NCBI GenBank assembly: GCA_937906495.1 | Contig: CALCVT010000063.1 | Location: 1-23,192 of the forward strand | DNA length: 23,192 nucleotides | Direction of reading: 5' to 3' | DNA from: an uncultured Prevotella sp. | Lineage (GTDB): Bacteria; Bacteroidota; Bacteroidia; Bacteroidales; Bacteroidaceae | In this document: positions 1 to 7,100 of the stretch, piece after piece | Layout of the letters: each line of letters opens with the position of its first letter | Numbering within the stretch: position 1 is the first letter of the stretch | The notes under the pieces: generated by a model | What the model was told of the DNA's origin: nothing | Databases searched by the model: none | What the model saw: the letters and a program-made list of their open reading frames with translations, nothing else | Program-made: the position numbers and the translations under genes

Positions 1-30
1 GAATTGCTCTACCAACTGAGCTATTTCGGC
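1..30 (-). tRNA. tRNA gene, 5' part only, cut by window edge
   Basis: Read on the minus strand from position 30, the sequence gives a 7-nt acceptor strand (GCCGAAA), TA, a D-stem GCTC, a D-loop AGTTGGTA, the closing GAGC, base 26 A and the first anticodon-stem bases ATTC. This is the standard first 30 nt of a tRNA. The anticodon lies beyond the window, so the amino acid cannot be named. A near-perfect Bacteroidetes promoter lies just upstream at 71-102, so the tRNA need not depend on queE transcription. Confidence 0.9.
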
Positions 31-70
31 AAGAATAGCTTTGAAAAAACTTTATTTCTCAATTGCGATG

Positions 71-102
71 CAAAGGTAGTGCTTTTACACGAAACAGCCA
101 AA
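71..102 (-). promoter_or_regulatory. Bacteroidetes promoter for the tRNA gene
   Basis: On the minus strand TTTG (99-102) is followed after 20 nt by TACCTTTG (71-78), matching the Bacteroidetes consensus TTTG-N19/20-TAnnTTTG. The predicted transcription start is near position 64, about 35 nt before the tRNA 5' end. This is the best promoter match in the window. Confidence 0.75.
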
Positions 103-158
103 CTTTTGTCTTACTTTTTTATGCTTATATGTATTGTTTTGGATGAAGTTGCAGACTA

Positions 159-737
159 CTACCGCACACCTATGAGTTTATGTGTTTGCAGTGACAGGCG
201 CCATTGCGGATGCTCCAGGCAAAAACTAACAGCCTCTTTGAGCAATTCGTTATTTCGCTGTTCGTTGCCCGTATCGCAGGGTTGCAGAAAGTGGTGCGTA
301 GCCTGCAGGGCAGGGAAGCAAGTATGTTGCTGGCCGTTATAAACGAGTTTGAGTTCGTCACAACGTTTAATTGCCAAAGGTGGAACATTTGCGGCAAGTC
401 CGGTTTTGGGCGAACAGGTTATCCAGTCAACATTGGGTGGTAATGGGCGGGTGCCATTGGTCTCGACAGCTACAAATTTACCAACCTGGTGCAAGCTGTC
501 TACCAAACTGGCTGTAAGTTGTAGTGAAGGTTCGCCTCCTGTAATAACTACGTGTGATGCAGGAAAAGCTTGAGCAGCCTCGACAATTTGTGCTTCGGTC
601 ATTGTTTGTCCGTTGTGGTGCTCGGTGTCGCAGAAAGGACACTTGAGGTTGCATCCGGCCAAACGTATAAAAACGCTGGGCGTTCCCGTAAAAAAACCTT
701 CACCTTGCAGGGAGTAGAATAATTCGTTGACTTGCAT
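159..737 (-). CDS. queE: 7-carboxy-7-deazaguanine synthase (radical SAM)
   Basis: QueE converts 6-carboxy-5,6,7,8-tetrahydropterin to 7-carboxy-7-deazaguanine, using S-adenosylmethionine and a 4Fe-4S cluster, in the pathway to queuosine. The protein has 192 residues, begins MQVNELFYSLQGEG, and carries CNLKCPFC, the CX3CX2C cluster motif, near residue 30, then a VVITGGEPSLQ segment typical of the family. I chose the ATG at 737. A TTG four codons upstream is also in frame but lies inside the end of queD, and the family usually begins close to this Met-x-VNE segment. The ATG lies 2 nt after the queD stop, so the two genes are almost certainly cotranscribed. No queC or queF is in the window. Confidence 0.93.
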   Translation of the reverse strand: MQVNELFYSLQGEGFFTGTPSVFIRLAGCNLKCPFCDTEHHNGQTMTEAQIVEAAQAFPASHVVITGGEPSLQLTASLVDSLHQVGKFVAVETNGTRPLPPNVDWITCSPKTGLAANVPPLAIKRCDELKLVYNGQQHTCFPALQATHHFLQPCDTGNEQRNNELLKEAVSFCLEHPQWRLSLQTHKLIGVR

Positions 738-739
738 AA

Positions 740-1093
740 TTAGAAGCAAATGTTTTCATATCCAGGCTTGACATAGCATGCGGTGTTTCCTTCTGATTCC
801 TGAAAGGTAACCTTGTAGCAGTGGGGTACCTGCTCGGCAATCCAATGTGCCAAATTTTCGGCAGTCGGGTTAAAGTCAACAATGTCATTGAGGAACTGAT
901 GATCTAATTGTTCGGATATTTGTTGTTTAACATGGCTGAAATCAACAACCATTCCGTTTTCATCGAGTTCTTCAGCGCAACAGTAAAGTGTAACTATGCC
1001 GTTATGTCCGTGCAAGCGTTGGCATTTGCTTTCGTAATTGAGTTTAAGTTGATGAGCAAAAGCAATTTCAATACGTTTGGATATGTAGTACAT
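740..1093 (-). CDS. queD: 6-carboxy-5,6,7,8-tetrahydropterin synthase
   Basis: QueD makes 6-carboxytetrahydropterin from 7,8-dihydroneopterin triphosphate, the step before QueE. The 117-residue protein is close to the usual length of about 120. The zinc ligands are visible as H14 (AFAHQL), H28 and H30 (LHGHNG). C24 fits the catalytic cysteine, D64-H65 (LDHQF) the catalytic pair, and E99 (FQESEG) the pterin-binding glutamate. It starts with ATG at 1093 and is followed 2 nt later by queE. The 84-nt gap from the lysozyme gene shows no clear promoter or terminator, so transcription may come from upstream. The start codon directly follows a C-rich stretch on the coding strand, which is a G-tract motif on the plus strand. 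Confidence 0.94.
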   Translation of the reverse strand: MYYISKRIEIAFAHQLKLNYESKCQRLHGHNGIVTLYCCAEELDENGMVVDFSHVKQQISEQLDHQFLNDIVDFNPTAENLAHWIAEQVPHCYKVTFQESEGNTACYVKPGYENICF

Positions 1094-1116
1094 GGGGTTA
1101 AGGGTTTAGGGTCGGG
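1094..1116 (+). other. Four-tract G-rich motif, potential G-quadruplex
   Basis: The plus strand reads GGGG, TTAA, GGG, TTTA, GGG, TC, GGG: four runs of at least three G with loops of 4, 4 and 2 nt. This satisfies the common G3+N1-7 quadruplex pattern. It directly adjoins the queD start codon, so the C-rich complement would be in the queD mRNA leader. Folding itself is an inference. Confidence 0.5.
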
Positions 1117-1177
1117 CTTTACGTTAGGTATAAACTGCCTGTATCTTGTGTGATTGTATTTTCTGTAGGGTGGCTTC

Positions 1178-2059
1178 TTATTGAGGCAAGTCCTTTGGTT
1201 CAAGGCAAAGTCTTCGCAGGTCGTACATGGAGCCGTTGTAAATATTAAGATCAACTTTATTGCGGATGCCGTTAAGTTTTCCGCAGTCGGTATGTTGCCA
1301 GAATTTCCATGGCCCCTCGTATGTTAGTTTTCGCACGTAGTAGTGCGCTATCCAGTAGGGGTAGCGTTCAAAGTCTTTAGTATTGAGGTATTTTACTTTG
1401 AACTTGTAATTTGTATAGAGGATAGGGGGAACTTTGTAGTGAGCCTCAATGGTTCTTAACCAAGTGAGCGATGCTTTTCGGAGTTGTTCGGGGCTGAGTT
1501 CTCCTTTTTCTTCAATATCGAGTACGGGTGGCAGGTCTCCTTCTTCAAGGTGTACTTGTTTTAAAAAGTATTTTGCTTGTGCTTTAGCCGATACGTTGGG
1601 CTTAAAGTAGTGGTAAGCCCCCCTGATGAGTCCGTGCTCGCGCGCCTGATAAAAGTTTTCGTTGAAGTTTGTGTCTAAAAAGTCTTGTCCTTCGGTTGCC
1701 TTGATAAATACAAAACTTATTGGCTCATCTCCAATTTGAGCTTTTGAGAGTTTTTTCCAGTTAATATCTCCTTGATGGTGACTCACGTCGATACCACGGA
1801 TGGAGTAGCCTTCAGGGTAGTTTTCTTTACCGTAAAGAGCTTGCCAGCGTGAAGTGTAGGGCGATACAAGGTAAATGTAAATCAGGTAGCATGCCAAGCC
1901 GATAGCTGAGATTACAAGAAGATTAATGAGGGCTGCGCGCGCCTTTTTGCGGCGTGCGTTTGCTCTGTTCTTCCTGCTTCTTCCTGCTGCTGCTTTTCCT
2001 GCTGCAGTTTTCCGCTTGGTATTATTGGTTATCCCGCTTCCGGGTTTCCTGTATCGCAT
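1178..2059 (-). CDS. Membrane-anchored GH25 lysozyme-like muramidase
   Basis: This is a glycoside hydrolase family 25 protein; the family cleaves the beta-1,4 bond between N-acetylmuramic acid and N-acetylglucosamine in peptidoglycan. Of 293 residues, about 1-41 form a very basic tail (16 Lys or Arg, no acidic residue), about 42-65 a single transmembrane segment, and about 88-280 the GH25 barrel. Family motifs are GIDVSHHQGDINW with D91, FIKATEG near 118-124, GAYHYF near 147-152, PVLDIE with D181 and E183 (catalytic pair), and W254-Q255. No signal-peptidase site is evident, so I infer an N-in anchor with the enzyme in the periplasm. It starts with ATG at 2059. It lies 212 bp after pfp, with a structured element between, and 84 bp before queD. 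Substrate preference cannot be told from sequence. Confidence 0.9.
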   Translation of the reverse strand: MRYRKPGSGITNNTKRKTAAGKAAAGRSRKNRANARRKKARAALINLLVISAIGLACYLIYIYLVSPYTSRWQALYGKENYPEGYSIRGIDVSHHQGDINWKKLSKAQIGDEPISFVFIKATEGQDFLDTNFNENFYQAREHGLIRGAYHYFKPNVSAKAQAKYFLKQVHLEEGDLPPVLDIEEKGELSPEQLRKASLTWLRTIEAHYKVPPILYTNYKFKVKYLNTKDFERYPYWIAHYYVRKLTYEGPWKFWQHTDCGKLNGIRNKVDLNIYNGSMYDLRRLCLEPKDLPQ

Positions 2060-2119
2060 AGCAAACTAAATCGGTGCGCGGCCTGTGTGTACAGACGGCT
2101 TGAATAGATAGATATAAAG

Positions 2120-2243
2120 AAGGATTAAGAACGAGGGTTGCTTAATCGTGAAGGTACCGCTCAGGATGAAGTCACTGAGTGTTGGTGCACTACATTGACT
2201 TTGAGCGGGCATCATTCCCGGTAAGACCTTGTTCTTAATCCTT
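2120..2243. repeat. 124-nt rod-like inverted-repeat element
   Basis: A perfect 13-bp inverted repeat (AAGGATTAAGAAC at 2120-2132 and its complement at 2231-2243) encloses further nested pairing: AAGGT/ACCTT (2151-2155/2226-2230), CCGCTCA/TGAGCGG (2157-2163/2202-2208), AAGTCA/TGACTT (2169-2174/2196-2201) and AGTG/CACT (2178-2181/2188-2191). The result is a rod with an 18-nt one-sided bulge at 2133-2150. There is no T-run after either side, so it is not a textbook terminator, and I see no TAnnTTTG promoter beside it. It may be a structured 3'/5' UTR, a small RNA or a MITE-like element. The strand is undetermined because the stems are Watson-Crick on both. Confidence 0.6.
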
Positions 2244-2253
2244 ATATTAGCAG

Positions 2254-2270
2254 GCTTTTATTATAAAAGC
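2254..2270 (-). other. Small A/T-rich hairpin after pfp
   Basis: GCTTTTA and TAAAAGC form a 7-bp stem with a 3-nt loop, starting 1 nt past the pfp stop codon. It has no following T-run in the direction of pfp transcription, so it may be only a weak 3'-end structure. Confidence 0.35.
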
Positions 2271-2271
2271 A

Positions 2272-3912
2272 TTACTTGCCTTGCTCCAGTTTGAGGGTCA
2301 GTGTGCACTGGTCGCATACCGATGAGGGGCCAAAGTACTGGATGGGGCCAGGGTAGAGGAAGGAAGTCTTAACAGCCCACTCTTCACGGTTAGCTGCAAA
2401 TTCCTTGAAGGGAGCGCCATCGAGGTTAACAAGCGCCTTGCGGATAACGGGCTTCATCTTACCGTTACGGCGTTCCATGTTCATCATCATAGTGATGGGC
2501 ACACCACCGGCAATCCATTCTTCTGCGGGTGCAGTTGTGTTCTTAACGATAGCCATGTAGCCGGTTTTGCCATTGGCAACAAGCTGTGCAGCACTGGTAC
2601 CGAGAGCATAGCAGTAGTCAGAGTCGTAGTTTGAAGGAGCAGCGCAACGGCCTTCGTAGCCAAAGAAGTGGTGCTGTGCAGCAAATTTACCAACGTACTT
2701 GCCTTCCTTCTGCCACTCGTCGAGTTTGTTGCCAACCATTTCAGAGAGGAGCTTCTCGGTTTCGATAAGAGAAACCTGTACGTTTCCGTGGGGGTCGCGC
2801 TCCATGGTAAGCTGCTTTGCTACACGTTTAGGCAGGCTTTCGTAGATGTGTGCGTTGTCCTTTGACAGGTGCGAAATAATCCAGGCACGCTGTTGTGCGT
2901 CGTCGAGTTCGGCAGCTTCGGGCAATGCAAGCAGGTCGTTGAGTTCGGCAATGAGTTTCTTCATTGCGGGGATAAACTCAATAAGGCCTTCAGGAATGAG
3001 TACAGAACCAAAGTTATTGCCCATTTCTGCACGCTTAGCTACTACGCTGGCAATGTAGGTAACAACATCGTCGAGTGTAAGGTTTTTGGCCTCAACCTCT
3101 TCGCTGATGATACATACGTTAGGCTGACACTGGAGTGCGCACTCAAGTGTGATGTGGCTGGCCGAGCGGCCCATGAGCTTAACAAAGTGCCAGTATTTGC
3201 GAGCTGAGTTAGCGTCGCGTTGGATATTACCAATAAGTTCAATATAGGTTTTGCAAGCAGTATCGAAGCCGAATGAGGTTTCAATCTGGTCGTTTTTGAG
3301 GTCGCCGTCAATAGTTTTGGGGCAGCCGATTACTTGTACACCGTAGTTGTGAGCAGCATAGTATTCAGCAAGTACACAAGCATTTGTGTTAGAGTCGTCA
3401 CCACCGATAATAACAATAGCCTTGATGCCCAGTTCACGGATGATTTCAAGACCGCTTTCAAACTGATCTTCTTCTTCAAGCTTCGTACGGCCTGATCCAA
3501 TCATATCGAAGCCGCCGGTGTTGCGGTAGTCGTTGATGATTTCGTCGGTCAGCTCGATGTATTCGTGGTCTACGAGACCGCCGGGGCCCATCAAGAAACC
3601 GTAGAGCTTATTAGCTGCGTTTTGTTTCTTTAGTTCGTCATAAAGGCCGCAGATTACGTTATGTCCGCCAGGAGCTTGACCACCCGAAAGGATGATACCG
3701 ATGTTCATCGGTGCATAAGTTTTCTTCTCATCGCTTGGAACGAACTCTACGAGAGGCATTCCGTAGGTGTTGGGGAAGAGTTTTTTGATTTCTTCCTGAT
3801 CGTCCACACTCTGAGTGGGTTCGCCTTCCTTAATGCTTACATTGCCACGAAGACCAGCAGGAAGCTTGGGCTGATAAGTAGCACGTGCAATCTGTAATGC
3901 GCTTTTTTCCAT
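2272..3912 (-). CDS. pfp: Pyrophosphate-dependent 6-phosphofructokinase, long type
   Basis: This enzyme phosphorylates fructose 6-phosphate to fructose 1,6-bisphosphate with PPi instead of ATP, reversibly, in the cytosol. At 546 residues it fits the long PPi-PFK clade also found in plants and spirochaetes. The donor-site motif GGDDSNTNA (170-178) has the second Asp that marks PPi use, where ATP enzymes have GGDGS. PKTIDGDL (198-205) holds the catalytic Asp (D202), MGRS (247-250) binds sugar phosphate, and GYEGRCAAPSNYD is conserved in this clade. It starts with ATG at 3912, with a likely promoter about 80 nt upstream, and is isolated from tamB by a strong terminator. The pgi gene elsewhere in this window supplies its substrate. 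Confidence 0.95.
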   Translation of the reverse strand: MEKSALQIARATYQPKLPAGLRGNVSIKEGEPTQSVDDQEEIKKLFPNTYGMPLVEFVPSDEKKTYAPMNIGIILSGGQAPGGHNVICGLYDELKKQNAANKLYGFLMGPGGLVDHEYIELTDEIINDYRNTGGFDMIGSGRTKLEEEDQFESGLEIIRELGIKAIVIIGGDDSNTNACVLAEYYAAHNYGVQVIGCPKTIDGDLKNDQIETSFGFDTACKTYIELIGNIQRDANSARKYWHFVKLMGRSASHITLECALQCQPNVCIISEEVEAKNLTLDDVVTYIASVVAKRAEMGNNFGSVLIPEGLIEFIPAMKKLIAELNDLLALPEAAELDDAQQRAWIISHLSKDNAHIYESLPKRVAKQLTMERDPHGNVQVSLIETEKLLSEMVGNKLDEWQKEGKYVGKFAAQHHFFGYEGRCAAPSNYDSDYCYALGTSAAQLVANGKTGYMAIVKNTTAPAEEWIAGGVPITMMMNMERRNGKMKPVIRKALVNLDGAPFKEFAANREEWAVKTSFLYPGPIQYFGPSSVCDQCTLTLKLEQGK

Positions 3913-3989
3913 AATTTCTTTACTGTATTAATGGTGTTCGTTTACGTCTAAATTTAGCTCAGATAGTTACCTCATTTAGTTTACGGCAG

Positions 3990-3997
3990 CAAAGTTA
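3990..3997 (-). promoter_or_regulatory. -7 promoter element for pfp
   Basis: The minus strand carries TAACTTTG, a perfect TAnnTTTG -7 element, 77 nt upstream of the pfp ATG and just downstream of the tamB terminator. A -33 TTG at the proper distance is not apparent, so the match is half complete. Confidence 0.55.
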
Positions 3998-4052
3998 CAT
4001 AAAAAAGGGGAAGTTTAGGTGCTTGTATGCCATGATTTTTAGGCAAAAACGC

Positions 4053-4110
4053 AAAAAAAACTCAATAACCGGCGATGCAGCGGCTGTAGCTGCCTCATAG
4101 GTTATTGAGT
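4053..4110 (-). terminator. Rho-independent terminator of tamB
   Basis: An 11-bp perfect stem (4060-4070 with 4100-4110, ACTCAATAACC type) contains an inner GCAGC/GCTGC stem (4077-4081/4089-4093). On the minus strand it is followed at once by eight T (4053-4060 are A on the plus strand, one overlapping the stem). It lies 30 nt past the tamB stop. Confidence 0.88.
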
Positions 4111-4139
4111 ATTAAAATTGTGTGTCAGAATAGCGAAGT

Positions 4140-7100
4140 TTAGTTGTCTTTTTCGCTATTTGCTGATGTGCTTACACTTTCCTTATTTTTTTTGTCGTTC
4201 GTCTTTAAGTCTTTAGAACGCTTGCGCTGGCGGCGTTTGCCGATATTAAACAAGTCGCCTAAGGTATTAAAGTCGCGCTGGAGGGTTACGCCAACTCCTT
4301 GTGTGGTGAGCGATGACTTTGTAAAATAGCGATCGGTTGTTTCGCTATATGCCCGCAAGCTGATGTTGCCTCGTGGCGTAAGCAAGTAGCGGATGTCGAA
4401 GTCGCCAACAAAGTTTGATGTATATGTGGGGCGGTCACGGTAGCCGAAATTGCCGTTAATAAGCAGGCGGTCGTTGAAGAGACGGCCTTGTAGCAGTCCA
4501 TCTACCTCGATATCGCTCCAGCCAAGTGTTCCCGGAGCAACATTGGTACCGAAACTCCAATGTGACTTGTTGCCCAAGGCCGAGGAGATGGCGTTATTGA
4601 GCTGACTTGTCAGTGTTGTCGACAGGAACGAACGCATGGCGGCGGCGCTTTGTTGTTGGCTTGATGCCTGTCCGACTGACGATTGGGTGTTAGCTGCATA
4701 GAAGCGGCCAATTCCGAGCAGGTAAATTACCTGCCGGTTCATGTCTTCGTCAGTAGCAATGAGTTGCCTTACCATTTGTTTCTCATCGTCTGAAATATTG
4801 TGTAAATCCAGGTCGAAGTTTACTTGCGGTGCTTTGGCTTTGCCCCCTATATTTAGGATACAGTCTACCTTGACTGACTTTTGCGAAAATCCGGCGCCAT
4901 AGTTTAGGTCGCTGAGCGATACACCGTTCACTGTGTATACTGCTTTAAGCCCGAGGTCAGCCTCCATAGGATTTCCGCCAAAGGTTATGGTACTTCCACT
5001 CTGCAGAGTAAGGTCTTTTCGGATAATGTCTTGTACACTTATTTTGTACGTGCCGCGTGTAAGTCGGTAGATGCCATACATTTCGAAGTTACCCTTGTTG
5101 TGGAATGTAGCGCGAATAGGACCATTGCCGTAGGCCGTCAATGCATCGCCCGAACGCGGGTCGGTAATGATTTTGAGCTGGGCGGCCGGATTCATGTCGA
5201 TAAGGAAATTAAGAATAATGTCCGTAGTCGACTGCTGTTGTTCGTTGTCTGCTGATTGTTCCTCTCCTTCGTCAGTTGTTTCTTCGTTCAAAGCTCCTTG
5301 GCTACCATGTAAGTATTTGCTGTGTTTATCCCTGGCTGCTCTGAAGCGTACCATGCTGTCATCGGTTGACAATGCTTCGGGCGACCCTTGGGTATAAACT
5401 AATGTAGTAGGCGCTTCGGGTCGCAAATTTATGTCGGCTATGAATTGGCCGGGTTTTCCTTGCAGGTGTACGTTGCCTGAGCCGGTGGTTGAACTGTAGA
5501 ATGGAAGGTCCATACTTTCGGGCATATCGTAGCAGAGCAAATGTTTGGCTTGAATGTCGAAGGCATAATTCAACTCTTTAAGATGCGTGTGCCGCAAATA
5601 GCCTGTAGCTGTTGCTGTACCGCCCCTGCCATCTTCAACTTTAAAGTGCTTAAAGGCAAATTCGCCCGGTGAGAGAACGACCTCGCCGTCAGACACAATA
5701 TAGTGAACACCTGTTGAAGGTATCCGAGCCTTGGCGTAAGCTTTAAGTTTACCATTAAAGTCGAGCGCTTTAAAGGGTCCGTAGAGTTTGACCTCTCCGG
5801 TAGCTTCGCCACTAAAGTCTTCGAAGATACCGTCCATGTAGCGTCGCAAAAATCGAAGGTTTGTGCGGTTGGCATGGATGTTGAGTTCAAGTCCTTTTTC
5901 GGCAAGCGAAACATACCCCTTTACCTTAGTGCCTAAACCATGTCCTTGCGGAAGTTTCATGTCGGCATCGAGTATGATGCGGTTGTCTTTCGGGTTCCAT
6001 GAGCCGGTGATGTGCGTATCGCCCATGTTGCCATGGTTGAAGGTAAAGTCGGGTATGTGGAGTTGGGCATGTAGTTGCGGTTTGTTGGTAGATTTGGTAA
6101 ATGTGGCTTTACCGGTTGCACGTCCGCCAAATTCAACAGCGTGGAAGTTAACCAGTTCGAGAATATAGTCAATGTCGATATCCTTAAGGTCGGCAGTAAT
6201 TGAATCGTTTTGTTGAGGGGTCAGTTTGCCGTTTACATTAAGGGCTTGTTGCTCATGACTCACGCGTATATTATTAAAGGCGAGTTCGCGGTTAACTAGC
6301 GAAAGATTGCCCGAGGCAATATTCCACACAACACCATCGAGTACAAATTGGGTGGGGCGGATGTGCGTACTGAAGTTTACCGTTTGCCCACCGGGTATAA
6401 AACGGGTGTGACACTCTGCTGCACCATAGTAGGCTTTGTCGTTTAGAGCTTTCCAGTCAACACGGGTAATAAGTGCACTGTCTTGTGTATGAACATTGGC
6501 TATAATCTTAAAGGGTTTGCCGGCCAGCTGTCGTTCGGCTTTGACAAGACACTGGTAGCTGCTGCCCTGACCATGGAAGTAGACACTTGGATTGTCGAAT
6601 ACTTGGCCGTTAATATTAAGATGGTTTGTAAACAGTGTTAATGACGATTGCTTGTCGGTAGCGTCAATGTAGCCCTGGAGCTCCAGAGGTTCGTCAATCT
6701 GTAATTTGATGCCGAGCATATTTTTGGCAAATCCGCGATCTTTATAGCTGGCCTTTATTTCCCATCGGTCTGTTGGAGCTACGGGCGCTGCGGGTTGCTT
6801 TAACAGTCCGGGCAGGCTGCGTGCCAATAAGGCCATACCGCCGTTAATAAGTCGTTTAGAAGTTAGTGGTCCGTGCATTTCGGCATCGAGAAAATCGCTG
6901 CGTAGTTTTAGGCTTCCTTGTTGTTGGGTATCTTGCTTGAGGTGTGCCTCAACTTTATTTACGTGGTAGTTACCTTGCGGGGCACCATTCATGCTGAAGT
7001 TTTGGATGTTCAGGTGTCCGGAGGGAGTATTGCTTGCAAGTTGTTTGAGGTCGACATCCAAGTCGGCTTTAAAGCTGGCTGTTCCGTAAGGTGTATGCAA

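Noticed and set aside
4..342. 112-codon plus-strand open frame at the left edge
   Set aside because: It runs antisense through the tRNA, its promoter and the end of queE; its sequence has no family features.
1094..1177. Possible preQ1 riboswitch upstream of queD
   Set aside because: The gap is C-rich in the mRNA, but I could not find the characteristic preQ1 stem followed by the A-rich tail and complement; only the G-tract motif stands out.
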